Positions 1 through 7,205 of a stretch of 12,334 nt of DNA are shown here, piece by piece. Origin of the DNA: an uncultured Campylobacter sp. (lineage in GTDB: Bacteria; Campylobacterota; Campylobacteria; Campylobacterales; Campylobacteraceae); NCBI RefSeq assembly GCF_938045225.1, contig NZ_CALINL010000188.1, forward strand, positions 1 through 12,334, given 5' to 3'. The first letter of the stretch is position 1, and each line of letters starts with the position of its first letter. A program made the translations under genes and the position numbers. The notes beneath the pieces are model-generated. The model did not search any database and was not told the DNA's origin. It worked only from the letters and a program-made list of their open reading frames with translations.

Positions 1-1476
1 AAATGGTCGCTCGATGCTTCCTTGTATTCTAGCGCCGCCTTCCGTGCAGTTATATGTCGCGATTTGCTCGTTTTTAGCCTGCTCTATATCTTTTTCAAAC
101 TGATTTTTAAATTTGTCCCATATATAGGTCGTTCTTACTTCGCCTTCTCCGCCGTAAGCTTCTACGTATAGGTATTCATCAGCCTGAGCAAATGCATGCC
201 CGCTAGCGTGGGATTTACCGTCCGGAGCGAAGGCTAAATCTTGGCCTATTAAAATAATATTTTTATGTCCGAGAGCGTAAGCTAACTGATAAGCCTGGTT
301 TGCCGTAGAGTGGCCGATGCCGAGATAGCCGTATTTTGGCATATTAAACGCCATTTCGCTTTGCTGAGGTCTCATCGTGAGAGTTAGGCGGCGCGGTAAA
401 ATATTATCTACCGTTTGTTTATGCGTTAGCGACGCTACTATAAAATAAATATCTTCGTCTATTTTTTTGTTTTTGTTTTTAAAAAAGCTGGACGTAGCCT
501 CTACGCGCTCGATTGAGGTTACGTAGTCCGGTTTTATACCGTGCTTTAATAAAATAGGATACGACGCGTCAAGGCTGATAACGGTAAAATACGGCGCGAA
601 TTTTTTAAGAGTTTCTAGTTGTTTATCTAGACTCGGGCCTGTAGATACGATGATTGCCGTATCCATGAGTCCGTGTCTTTTTTTGATCAGATCCGTATAG
701 CAATAGTTTGTAACCATCTCCGGAATATGCTCTATGTGGTGTTTTATGCCTATTAGAGTATCGTCTATGCTATTGCCGTGAGCGACGACCATTTGAGATA
801 TAGCCTTGGTGAAGTCTTTATTTATCCTTACGATATCTTCATGGAAATTTTCATAAAACGGCGTGTGAATGTGCAGGTTATAAGTTTTTGCGTATGAAGA
901 GAAAAGTTGGCTAGAAACCGCAAAATAAAACTGCGAGTATGTCGCAAATTCCGAGAAAAATAAAACCAGCCTTTCGCTAATCAGCTCCTCGGATAAGTCG
1001 ATTAAATTTAATGCTATATAAATAATCTCTATTTCGGGCTCTACGACGATAACTTTTTGATGCGTTTCGTTTTTTAGCAAGGCTTTATAAAAAATACCGT
1101 TGCCAAGACCGTAAAAGTACATAATAGGATATCTTTTATACTCTTTTTCGGTCGACTCTAGGATGCGTAGAACATCTTTAGCCGGGCTTTCGTAGACGTA
1201 TTTTAGGGTTTTATTGTCGATGATGTTTATATCTATCGGATCTTTTCCTATAAAAACATCATATTTTTCGGTCTCTTTCATTCCCCAAAGGCGCGCGGCT
1301 AAAATTTCGTCCTGCTGGAAAAGCGCTTGTAGATTTTTTTTGAAAATAGGATTTGCGATATTTGTGACGGTTTCATCGATATTTTTATCGCCTTTGCCGC
1401 TTGTTTGATTCTCGTGCGCGCCTTTTTTTTGTAAGCTATTTAGTTTTAGATACTCGTCCTCTTTTTTCTTGGCCAT
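1..1476 (-). CDS. maf: Motility accessory factor (Maf) family protein, presumed flagellin pseudaminic acid transferase; C-terminus cut off by window edge
   Basis: The minus strand is open for 492 codons from ATG at 1476 to the window edge, so the C-terminus is missing; Maf proteins are usually 600 residues or more. Family signatures seen are GNSIDDTLIG (234-243), STGPSLD (277-283), LIGQDLAF (409-416) followed by DGKSHA, and TEGGARIQG (478-486), which match the MAF_flag10/DUF115 core. The first 35 residues are Lys-rich and look disordered. In Campylobacter and Helicobacter, Maf proteins are required to put pseudaminic or legionaminic acid on flagellin Ser/Thr before export, and are thought to be the cytoplasmic glycosyltransferases. 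The start codon overlaps the pseI stop by one base (TAATG) and follows a very strong AAGGAGGA, so it is coupled to pseI. This position next to CMP-sugar synthesis fits a transferase using CMP-pseudaminic acid. Which of the multiple maf paralogues it represents cannot be told. Base composition is AT-richer than pseC/pseF. Confidence 0.93.
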   Translation of the reverse strand, partial: MAKKKEDEYLKLNSLQKKGAHENQTSGKGDKNIDETVTNIANPIFKKNLQALFQQDEILAARLWGMKETEKYDVFIGKDPIDINIIDNKTLKYVYESPAKDVLRILESTEKEYKRYPIMYFYGLGNGIFYKALLKNETHQKVIVVEPEIEIIYIALNLIDLSEELISERLVLFFSEFATYSQFYFAVSSQLFSSYAKTYNLHIHTPFYENFHEDIVRINKDFTKAISQMVVAHGNSIDDTLIGIKHHIEHIPEMVTNYCYTDLIKKRHGLMDTAIIVSTGPSLDKQLETLKKFAPYFTVISLDASYPILLKHGIKPDYVTSIERVEATSSFFKNKNKKIDEDIYFIVASLTHKQTVDNILPRRLTLTMRPQQSEMAFNMPKYGYLGIGHSTANQAYQLAYALGHKNIILIGQDLAFAPDGKSHASGHAFAQADEYLYVEAYGGEGEVRTTYIWDKFKNQFEKDIEQAKNEQIATYNCTEGGARIQGSIERPF

Positions 1477-2504
1477 TATATATCCTCCTTTGTGATTCTC
1501 TCGCTAAATTTTATATCTCTTTTTGCTTCTTTACCTAGTAATTCGGGTAAAAATTTAGGGTGCAGGCCGTATCCCGGGCGTACGCTTTTTACGTTTTTTT
1601 CGCTAAAGATTTCGCCCTCTTTGATGTCCGCGCAAGCATAAAGCGAGCGGGAAAAGCGGCGATTTTGCACGGCTTTTTCGTCTAGCTCGTAATTTACTTT
1701 GCCAAGCAGCGCTTCGGCGTCTCGCACGGCTTTTACCATTTGGCTAAATTCCCGCTCGTCCAGGCTAAAGGCCTCATCGACGCTGCGAACGCTTTTATCT
1801 AGGATAAAGTGCTTTTCTACGACGCGAGCGCCCAGACTCACGGCGACAACGGGCGCTACGATGCCTAGCGTATGATCTGAAAAGCCGACCTCGACGCCGA
1901 ATTTTCGTTTCATATCGGCGATCGTGAGCAGGTTCATCCCATCAAGCGGAGCAGGGTAGCTAGACGTGCATTTTAAAAGCGCGATCCGCTCGTTTCTCGC
2001 ATCTTTGCAAATTTGCACGACGTCGGCGATTTCCTGCTCGGTCGCGATGCCGGTGGAGATGATGATCGGTTTGCCCTTGAGCGCGACGTAGCGCACGAAA
2101 TCATAGTCTGTGACCTCAAAGCTTGCTATCTTGTAAGCGGGCGGGTTAAATTTCTCTAAAAAATCCGTATCGTCATTGCAAAACGGGCTTGAAAAGCAGA
2201 CTAGCCCTTCGTCCCGTGCCGCCGAAAAAAGCTGCTCGTGCCACTCTCGCGGCGTCAGAGCTTGCTTGTATAGTTCGTATAAATTTGCCCCGTCCCACAG
2301 CCCGCCTTTTATCATGAAGTCCTCGCCGCGCGAATCTAGCGTGAGGCTATCGGGCGTGTATGTTTGCAGCTTTATAGCGTCCGCGCCCGCGCGCTTGGCT
2401 GCTTTTATCGTATCAAGCGCCGTTTGCAAGCTGCCCGAGTGATTTGCCGAGAGCTCGGCGATGATAAAGACCTTTTTGTCCGTGTCGAAATTTGCTATTT
2501 TCAT
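1476..2504 (-). CDS. pseI: Pseudaminic acid synthase (PseI, NeuB family)
   Basis: The protein has 342 residues, the usual size for the family. It condenses phosphoenolpyruvate with 2,4-diacetamido-2,4,6-trideoxy-L-altrose to give pseudaminic acid in the cytoplasm, the fifth step of the pathway. The N-terminal TIM-barrel NeuB domain spans about residues 10-265. It carries IIAELSANHSG (14-24), KIASFE (125-130), the GFSDHT motif with H211 and the EKHF motif with H232; these two His match the metal ligands of NeuB enzymes. The C-terminal antifreeze-like SAF domain (about 282-340) starts with RRFSRSLYA and contains VRPGYGLHPKFL. The ATG at 2504 follows AGGA overlapping the pseH stop, eight bases away. 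Legionaminic (NeuB/LegI) and sialic acid synthases are close relatives; the pseudaminic call rests on PseB, PseC, PseG and PseH in the same operon. Confidence 0.95.
   Translation of the reverse strand: MKIANFDTDKKVFIIAELSANHSGSLQTALDTIKAAKRAGADAIKLQTYTPDSLTLDSRGEDFMIKGGLWDGANLYELYKQALTPREWHEQLFSAARDEGLVCFSSPFCNDDTDFLEKFNPPAYKIASFEVTDYDFVRYVALKGKPIIISTGIATEQEIADVVQICKDARNERIALLKCTSSYPAPLDGMNLLTIADMKRKFGVEVGFSDHTLGIVAPVVAVSLGARVVEKHFILDKSVRSVDEAFSLDEREFSQMVKAVRDAEALLGKVNYELDEKAVQNRRFSRSLYACADIKEGEIFSEKNVKSVRPGYGLHPKFLPELLGKEAKRDIKFSERITKEDI
1483..1490 (-). promoter_or_regulatory. Strong Shine-Dalgarno of maf
   Basis: On the minus strand AAGGAGGA lies inside the last codons of pseI, six bases before the maf ATG at 1476. 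It is the best ribosome site in the operon and fixes the maf start. The pseI stop and maf start share a base, so terminating ribosomes could also restart here. Confidence 0.8.
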
Positions 2505-2512
2505 AAATTTTC

Positions 2513-2989
2513 CTAACTTTTAGCCATTATATCAAGTTTGCGTAAAGATAACGACATATAGCTCATTTGCCAGTCGAGCCCGTAAATTTCAAAACCGAAT
2601 TTGCGGTATAACGCGATCGCTTTTTCGTTTTCGTTGTAGGCGCACGATTTTAGTTCGCCGACTTTAAGCGTTTTGGCGGCGTATTCTACGATGGTTTGCA
2701 TTAGGATTTTGCCTTTGCCTTTTAGCTGGGGATTTGCGTAAATGCCAAATTCGCACGAGTCCGCCTCGATATCCACGAAATCAATCACGCCGATGTAGTC
2801 GTTATCCTCTTTTACCAGAAAATACCTTTTCGTTTCGTCGTTTTTCAAATTTGCGATAAATTTTCTGTGCTCCTGCTCGCTCACGCTTTTGTTTTTCATG
2901 TATTTTGCGACTCGCTCGTCGTTTCGCCAACGCAAAATCATCAAAATTTGCTCGTCCGTTAGATCGGTGAAATTTATAAGTTCAAGCAT
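2513..2989 (-). CDS. pseH: UDP-4-amino-4,6-dideoxy-N-acetyl-beta-L-altrosamine N-acetyltransferase (PseH, GNAT)
   Basis: From the chosen ATG at 2989 the protein has 158 residues, close to known PseH. PseH moves an acetyl group from acetyl-CoA to the 4-amino group made by PseC, the third step. The GNAT fold is visible: LRWRND near residues 19-24, ILxxIVEY-type helix after the acetyl-CoA pyrophosphate loop LKGKGK (89-94), and the C-terminal N-x-x-A-x-x-L-Y-x-K-x-G-F motif at 121-133. A longer frame opens at 3034, but those 15 extra codons (ASGKRARDLRG...) overlap pseG by 61 bases and look like pseG antiframe composition. ATG 2989 is preceded by GAGGCGG and overlaps the pseG end by 16 bases, typical coupling. 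A short basic C-terminal tail (SLRKLDIMAKS) follows the fold. Confidence 0.92.
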   Translation of the reverse strand: MLELINFTDLTDEQILMILRWRNDERVAKYMKNKSVSEQEHRKFIANLKNDETKRYFLVKEDNDYIGVIDFVDIEADSCEFGIYANPQLKGKGKILMQTIVEYAAKTLKVGELKSCAYNENEKAIALYRKFGFEIYGLDWQMSYMSLSLRKLDIMAKS

Positions 2990-3834
2990 ATTTCGTCCGC
3001 CTCGTAGATCTCGCGCCCGTTTGCCGCTAGCCACTGCGCCATCTCGTTTTGATTGTCCGCGACGCGCACGGCTTTAAATTTAGCGCCCAAAACCAGCGCT
3101 TCGTTTACGAGCGAGCTAGCCGAAATCACTAAAATTTCGCTCTCGTTCATCAGCCGCGCCACATCGTTTGAGTTTATAAATAGGCTAAAATTCGGCTCGC
3201 TATCCGCCAAATTTTGCAAATTTGCCAAATTTGCGTTCGCACTCGTCGTAATGACGGCTACTTTTTTGTTTTTTGTGAGCAAATTTGAGGCGATTTGAGC
3301 GGTCAAATTTAGCGCGTCAGTGCCTCCTAGCGCGATGAGGTAGTCAAATTTTTTCTTGCGTTTGATTTTTGCTTCGCCATAAAACTCGCTCCTAACTAGC
3401 GGCGAAAATATCAGCTCGCAGCCTTTCGGCACTAGATTTACGTATTTTGGGGGCTGGGCGTAGATATTTACGTTTAGCAAGTAGTCGCAAAAATGCTCTT
3501 TGTAGTTGTCGTCAAAGCTTAAAATTTGGACGCTCGTTTGCTCTTTGATTAGCTTTTCGTCCGCCGCGCTAATGCCGTAATGATCGATCACTAAAAGCTC
3601 AAATTTATGCTCTTTTATCAAATTTACTAGCTCATTTACATCCGCGCTTTTTAGCGTAAAAACGGGGCAGGGTATCTCGCCTGCTAGGCTACCGGGCATG
3701 TCGATACAAGCAAAGCTAACGTCTTTAAAATTTTGCGCCAAGATAAGATCGCGCCTAATGTGCCCGTGCCCGATTTTTGAGCCGCTATCTGCGCGGATGA
3801 GGGTTTTTAGATTTGAGATTTTGTCAAAATTCAT
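2974..3834 (-). CDS. pseG: UDP-2,4-diacetamido-2,4,6-trideoxy-beta-L-altropyranose hydrolase (PseG)
   Basis: PseG removes UDP from the nucleotide sugar to free 2,4-diacetamido-altrose for PseI, the fourth step. The 286-residue protein is a two-Rossmann GT-B-like hydrolase related to MurG. The N-terminal motif RADSGSKIGHGHIRR (14-28) contains the G-x-G-H-x-x-R signature; H25 corresponds to the catalytic base H17 of C. jejuni PseG. VIDHYG and LSFDDN follow, then IALGGTD opening the second domain near residue 167 and ISASSLVNEAL, the UDP-binding loop, near 237-247. The start ATG lies inside the 3' end of the small membrane protein gene (11-base overlap), and the stop lies inside pseH (16-base overlap), so expression is probably coupled to both. 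The middle of the gene has runs of AAATTTG that encode ANLANLQNLA. Confidence 0.95.
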   Translation of the reverse strand: MNFDKISNLKTLIRADSGSKIGHGHIRRDLILAQNFKDVSFACIDMPGSLAGEIPCPVFTLKSADVNELVNLIKEHKFELLVIDHYGISAADEKLIKEQTSVQILSFDDNYKEHFCDYLLNVNIYAQPPKYVNLVPKGCELIFSPLVRSEFYGEAKIKRKKKFDYLIALGGTDALNLTAQIASNLLTKNKKVAVITTSANANLANLQNLADSEPNFSLFINSNDVARLMNESEILVISASSLVNEALVLGAKFKAVRVADNQNEMAQWLAANGREIYEADEICLNL

Positions 3835-4048
3835 CGAGCTTTTCCGCCAAATTTAAAATTCTAAGCGCCAAACATACGGCGGCGATGAGGTAAACTGCGC
3901 CGGCAGAAGCGAAAAACAGGATCTGAACCTCGTTTAGCCCGCGGTAGTTAGCCGCTAGATAAAAGATGTGCAAGATCCCTGCAACAGCAAAGATCTGCAT
4001 GAGCGTTCTAGCTACCGATATTTTGGCTTTTATGTAATCTTTTTGCAT
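3824..4048 (-). CDS. Small two-helix membrane protein of unknown function within the pse operon
   Basis: This 74-residue protein is not recognised. It has a basic N-terminus (MQKDYIKAKISVARTL), a first hydrophobic stretch at about 14-33, a short polar loop (NYRGLNEVQ, 34-42), a second hydrophobic stretch at about 43-66, and an acidic amphipathic tail (LNLAEKLDEF). By the positive-inside rule the N-terminus, with four Lys or Arg in the first 14 residues, should be cytoplasmic, giving a hairpin with both ends inside. It is likely to be real: GAGGA overlaps the pseF stop (TGAGGA), it starts six bases after pseF, and its last codons overlap the pseG start by 11 bases. None of the six pathway steps needs a membrane protein. 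It might anchor the enzymes at the membrane or flagellar base, or be unrelated; both are guesses. No catalytic motif or Cys cluster is visible. Confidence 0.8.
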   Translation of the reverse strand: MQKDYIKAKISVARTLMQIFAVAGILHIFYLAANYRGLNEVQILFFASAGAVYLIAAVCLALRILNLAEKLDEF

Positions 4049-4054
4049 TTTTCC

Positions 4055-4747
4055 TCAGCGGTAATTTATCCGGTAAAGCTTCTGCGCAAACTCGAAATCC
4101 TCGGGCGTGTCGATGTCGCAGACCAAATTTCGCGGAAGCAAAAACGCCCTTGAGTGCGGCGCAAAGATCGGTTTTTTTTCCAGCCACGCCTCGCGCCTGC
4201 CGAAATAAAACGCGCCCGCGTCGTGATAGGCTCGCTCTAAATCCTGCGAGCGAGTTAGCGCAAACTGCGGGTAAAACATACTTGCGGCGCCGTCTTCGCC
4301 AAGCCTAATCGCGCGCTGAATCGGGAAGCTAAACTCGGTCGCGGAAAATAAAAACTCACACTCCGCTTCTTTAAATTTGCCGTATGCCTCGCTTAAAATT
4401 TCGCCCGTAATAAGCGGCGCCGTCGCGTAAAGGCAGCAAACGTGAGCGTATCCGCCTAGCCTCGTCGCCGCGTCCGCTACGGCGTCGCTACTGGTGGCGT
4501 AGTCGTCGCTCAGCGCGGCGCCCCTCATAAACGGAACTTGAGCGCCGAATTTAACTGCGACGTCTGCTATATCGGCGTCGTCGGTGCTAACGATCACGCA
4601 CTCGAAAATGCCCGAATTTAGCGCCGCCTCGATACTGTAAGCTATCAGCGGCTTGCCCAAAAAATCCTTAACGTTTTTGCGCGGTATGCGCTTGCTGCCG
4701 CCGCGAGCCGGGATGACGCAAAGGGCGCGGTTTTGGTTGTCTCTCAT
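4055..4747 (-). CDS. pseF: CMP-pseudaminic acid cytidylyltransferase (PseF)
   Basis: PseF activates pseudaminic acid with CTP to CMP-pseudaminic acid, the last cytoplasmic step before transfer to flagellin. The 230-residue protein belongs to the CMP-NeuAc synthetase (NeuA) family. The nucleotide-binding motif VIPARGGSKRIPRKN is at 11-25, the substrate-side region LSDDYATSSDAV at 79-90, and the metal-binding CDIDTPEDF at 210-218. I chose ATG 4747, 13 bases after the pseC stop: the motif then starts at residue 11 and the length matches the family. The open frame continues upstream to an ATG at 4789, but this adds 14 residues (ICRKAAGFRAVN...) that only restate pseC DNA in another frame. The ribosome site at 4747 is modest (GGGCGG). 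NeuA for other nonulosonic acids would look similar; the operon makes PseF the likely identity. Confidence 0.93.
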   Translation of the reverse strand: MRDNQNRALCVIPARGGSKRIPRKNVKDFLGKPLIAYSIEAALNSGIFECVIVSTDDADIADVAVKFGAQVPFMRGAALSDDYATSSDAVADAATRLGGYAHVCCLYATAPLITGEILSEAYGKFKEAECEFLFSATEFSFPIQRAIRLGEDGAASMFYPQFALTRSQDLERAYHDAGAFYFGRREAWLEKKPIFAPHSRAFLLPRNLVCDIDTPEDFEFAQKLYRINYR

Positions 4748-4760
4748 CAAATTTACCGCC

Positions 4761-5891
4761 CTAAACCCTGCAGCCTTGCGGCATATCAAAGCTCTTTAAA
4801 ACCTCAAAAAGCGCGTCCGCAACGAAATTTGCGTCCTCTAAACTCATGCACTGATGGCACGGGATGCTAAGCTCTGCCGCGTAAAAATCCTCGGCGCTAG
4901 GCACCGAGATATCGCCGTAGCGCTCGCGGTAAAAGCTAAATTTATAAGTCGGCTTATAGTGCACCTGTACGCCGATACCGCGCTCGTGAAGGGCGGCAAA
5001 TATGTCCTCTTTGGCGCACCAAAACTGGCGAAATAGCAAGATAGGATAGAGGTGGCGCGAGCTAACGACGTCGCTAGGTAGCTTAACGGTGCTAAAATAT
5101 GGGTTTTTCTCAAATTTTTCGTCGTAAAATTTAGCGATTTTCTCGCGCGCCGCGATGGTTTCGTCTAGCCTTTTTAGCTGATTTAGTCCTAGCGCGCAGG
5201 CGACGTCGGGCAAGCGGTAGTTGTAGCCAAGCACCGTCTGGTCGCTGTCCCAGAGGCGTTTTTTGGCTATGCCGTGCGAGCGGTAGAGGCGTGCTAGGCG
5301 CGCGATCTCGTCATCGTTTGTTGCTAGCGCACCGCCCTCAAACGTCGTTAGCGGCTTAACGGGGTGAAAGCTAAAAATACTAACGTCTGCTTTTGCGCCG
5401 ACTTTGACGCCGCCTTGAGAGCTGCCCAGCGCGTGCGACGCGTCGTCAAGCACCTTTATGCCGCGCTGCTTGGCTAGTTTTAGGATGGCGTCTAAATTTA
5501 CGGGATTGCCGCCGAAATCAACCGCCGTTATGACTTTAGTTTTAGGCGTGATTAGGCTTGCTAGCGCGTTTTCGTCGATGTTTCCGTCAAATTTTACGGG
5601 CGCAAATTTAACCTCCGCTCCAGCCATTAGCGCCGCGTTTGCCGTTGCTGCAAACGTGATGGGCGTAGTTACGACCTCGTCGCCCTCTCGCACTCCAAGC
5701 GCTAGATACGCGACGTGTAGGGCGGACGTCGCCGAGTTCATCGCTACGACGTGCTTTACGCCTACGTACCGGGCGATCGCTTCTTCAAATTCGCCGACCT
5801 TGTCGCCGCCCGTTAAGATGTCGTCTTTTAGGGCGCTCACGACGGCAGCTATGTCGGAGTCGGTTATTTGTTGTCTGCTGTAGGGTATCAT
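4761..5891 (-). CDS. pseC: UDP-4-amino-4,6-dideoxy-N-acetyl-beta-L-altrosamine transaminase (PseC)
   Basis: PseC is the PLP-dependent aminotransferase that turns the 4-keto product of PseB into the 4-amino sugar, using glutamate as donor in known homologues. It is 376 residues, a DegT/DnrJ/EryC1 fold-type I enzyme. Seen are PYSRQQI at the start, MNSATSALHVA (51-61) for phosphate binding, LDDASHALG (148-156) whose Asp contacts the pyridine ring, and SFHPVKPLTTFEGG (174-187), in which K179 is the Schiff-base lysine. YNYRLPDVACALG is the typical substrate-side segment. ATG 5891 follows AAGGA with normal spacing. It is the first gene of the tightly packed block; a 201-base spacer separates it from pseB upstream, so a second promoter there is possible. 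WecE and other sugar aminotransferases are alternatives, excluded by context. Confidence 0.95.
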   Translation of the reverse strand: MIPYSRQQITDSDIAAVVSALKDDILTGGDKVGEFEEAIARYVGVKHVVAMNSATSALHVAYLALGVREGDEVVTTPITFAATANAALMAGAEVKFAPVKFDGNIDENALASLITPKTKVITAVDFGGNPVNLDAILKLAKQRGIKVLDDASHALGSSQGGVKVGAKADVSIFSFHPVKPLTTFEGGALATNDDEIARLARLYRSHGIAKKRLWDSDQTVLGYNYRLPDVACALGLNQLKRLDETIAAREKIAKFYDEKFEKNPYFSTVKLPSDVVSSRHLYPILLFRQFWCAKEDIFAALHERGIGVQVHYKPTYKFSFYRERYGDISVPSAEDFYAAELSIPCHQCMSLEDANFVADALFEVLKSFDMPQGCRV

Positions 5892-5905
5892 TTTTATCCT
5901 TTTTT

Positions 5906-5933
5906 CGGCTTGTCTTTATTGCGGCTTGTCTTT
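5906..5933. repeat. Two 12-base direct repeats (CGGCTTGTCTTT), 16-base period
   Basis: CGGCTTGTCTTT occurs at 5906-5917 and again at 5922-5933. The pair lies just upstream of the pseC ribosome site on the transcribed strand, where it reads AAAGACAAGCCG twice. It could arise from slippage duplication; no function is evident. Confidence 0.75.
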
Positions 5934-5973
5934 TTTGCTTATACTTCGTTAAAATCTCGCTCGCCTGCGGTCA

Positions 5974-5988
5974 TTACCTATATGGTAA
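5974..5988. repeat. Short inverted repeat TTACC/GGTAA in the pseB-pseC spacer
   Basis: TTACC (5974-5978) and GGTAA (5984-5988) flank TATAT. On the minus strand the element covers the junction where the ELPYR frame stops and the MTAGERDFNEV frame begins. Five base pairs is weak and could be chance. Confidence 0.35.
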
Positions 5989-6092
5989 CTCCCTTGTCTC
6001 ACTCGATTTTGCCTCGTCTAAACGCAAAAATACTTCGCCTTGCTTTTCTAAAATTTCAGATTTCGGCTCAAATTTTATAAATTTCGGCCAAA

Positions 6093-7091
6093 TTATTTAC
6101 TCGCCTCGATCATATCCAAAAGTCCGTCTTTACCTAGCCAAATTTTATTTTTATCAGAGCTGTACTCGAAATTTTCTTCCACGAGATGCCCTTTTTCGCC
6201 CAGCGCGTTTATGCTAAAGTCGTCGTCTTTGCTCGTAAATTTGATTGACGGACTGATCACGTAGTGGTCGTCAAACTCGTAGGTTAGGTGCGCGTCGTCC
6301 TTGCCGACCATGACCTCGTGCATCTTTTCGCCCGGACGGATGCCGATTATTTTTACGCCAAGATGTGGCGCCATGGAGCGAGCAAGCTCTATCATCGTCA
6401 TCGACGGGATTTTTGGGATAAATATCTCGCCGCCCTTCATGCGCTCGAAGTTTTTAAGTACGAAATTTACGCCTTGCTCAAGCGTGATCCAAAACCGCGT
6501 CATATCAGCGTGCGTGATCGGCAGCTCCTTGACGCCTTCTGCGATCAGCTTCTTAAACAGCGGTACGACCGAGCCGCGAGAGCCCACGACGTTGCCGTAG
6601 CGAACGACGCTAAATCGCGTTTTTTTGCTACCCGCGATGTTGTTTGCCGCGACGAAAAGTTTATCGCTGGCAAGCTTGGTCGCGCCGTATAAATTTACCG
6701 GGTTGCACGCCTTGTCGGTCGAGAGCGCGATGACCTTGCTCACGCCGCACTCTAGTGCCGCATCGATGACGTTTTGTGCGCCGCCTATGTTGGTTTTTAT
6801 GCACTCCATCGGGTTGTATTCCGCGATTGGCACGTGCTTCATAGCCGCTGCGTGGATGACGTAGTCGATGCCGTTCATCGCGGTCATCAGGCGCTTTTCG
6901 TCGCGCACGTCGCCGATGAAAAATCGCATCGCCGGGTCTTTGAAAACCTGCGCCATCTCGTACTGCTTTAGCTCGTCGCGAGAGTAGATGACTAGCCTTT
7001 TTGGTTTAAATTTGGAGAGTAAAATTTCGGTGTATTTTTTGCCGAATGACCCGGTGCCGCCGGTAATGAGAATGGATTTTCCGTTAAACAT
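6093..7091 (-). CDS. pseB: UDP-N-acetylglucosamine 4,6-dehydratase (inverting) (PseB)
   Basis: PseB commits UDP-GlcNAc to the pseudaminic pathway: it removes water across C4-C6 and inverts C5, giving UDP-2-acetamido-2,6-dideoxy-L-arabino-hexos-4-ulose for PseC. The 332-residue protein is a soluble extended short-chain dehydrogenase. It has TGGTGSFG (10-17) for NADP binding, AAAMKHVP (81-88), and the active site STDKACNP (124-131) with D126 and K127, then Y135 and K139 in the Y-x-x-x-K of YGATK. These align with D132, K133 and Y141 of H. pylori FlaA1/PseB. GIRPGEKMHE sits near residue 250. There are no N-terminal membrane helices, unlike the non-flagellar PglF type. ATG 7091 follows AAAGG nine bases upstream. 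It is the promoter-proximal gene of the cluster, with spacers on both sides. Confidence 0.96.
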   Translation of the reverse strand: MFNGKSILITGGTGSFGKKYTEILLSKFKPKRLVIYSRDELKQYEMAQVFKDPAMRFFIGDVRDEKRLMTAMNGIDYVIHAAAMKHVPIAEYNPMECIKTNIGGAQNVIDAALECGVSKVIALSTDKACNPVNLYGATKLASDKLFVAANNIAGSKKTRFSVVRYGNVVGSRGSVVPLFKKLIAEGVKELPITHADMTRFWITLEQGVNFVLKNFERMKGGEIFIPKIPSMTMIELARSMAPHLGVKIIGIRPGEKMHEVMVGKDDAHLTYEFDDHYVISPSIKFTSKDDDFSINALGEKGHLVEENFEYSSDKNKIWLGKDGLLDMIEASK

Positions 7092-7205
7092 TTATTTTTG
7101 CCTTTCGCGGCTCGTTTTTCGCTGTACGTCGTAAATTTAAATTCGCTTGGCCGCGTATTTTACATACGCTCCTTCGCAAATTTTTAAATTTGTCTCGTCT
7201 AGCTA

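Larger units (their letters stand above)
5892..6092 (-). other. pseB-pseC spacer with tail-like reading frames; candidate dispersed repeat
   Basis: No full gene fits. On the minus strand, right after the pseB stop, one frame stays open for about 38 codons without a start, contains QGEVFLRLDEAKSSETRE and ends ELPYR-stop. That stop is part of TAATG, opening a second short frame, MTAGERDFNEV-stop. Two 12-base direct repeats follow before the pseC ribosome site. This looks like 3' tails of coding sequence rather than a random spacer. I have an unverified impression that such tails recur in Campylobacter genomes of this group. The plus-strand 70-codon frame over this spacer looks accidental. Confidence 0.4.

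Noticed and set aside
2990..3034. Upstream ATG for pseH at 3034
   Set aside because: It adds 15 residues within pseG, without a good ribosome site. ATG 2989 has GAGGCGG and a normal GNAT length.
3200..3245. Repeated CAAATTTG strings inside pseG, CRISPR- or operator-like at first sight
   Set aside because: They encode the repetitive ANLANLQNLA segment and reflect the general AAATTT richness of this genome; there are no unique spacers.
4748..4789. Upstream ATG for pseF at 4789
   Set aside because: The 14 extra residues overlap the pseC 3' end and are not like PseF. ATG 4747 gives the family length and motif position.
5458..5883. 141-codon plus-strand frame opposite pseC
   Set aside because: It is an antisense shadow of a clear aminotransferase gene, with Ala/Ser/Thr-rich low-information content and no recognisable motif.
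5868..6080. 70-codon plus-strand frame over the pseB-pseC spacer
   Set aside because: It has no ribosome site and its N-terminus is antisense to pseC. The minus-strand frames in the spacer look more protein-like.
6288..6692. 134-codon plus-strand frame opposite pseB
   Set aside because: It lies wholly antisense to pseB, which has intact motifs. The peptide is rich in His, Arg and Asp as expected of a reverse frame and shows no domain.
1476..7091. Legionaminic or N-acetylneuraminic acid pathway instead of pseudaminic acid
   Set aside because: PseB has the soluble inverting dehydratase motifs and PseG/PseH are present in order. The Leg and Neu routes would show LegB/LegC/LegG or NeuC-type epimerases.
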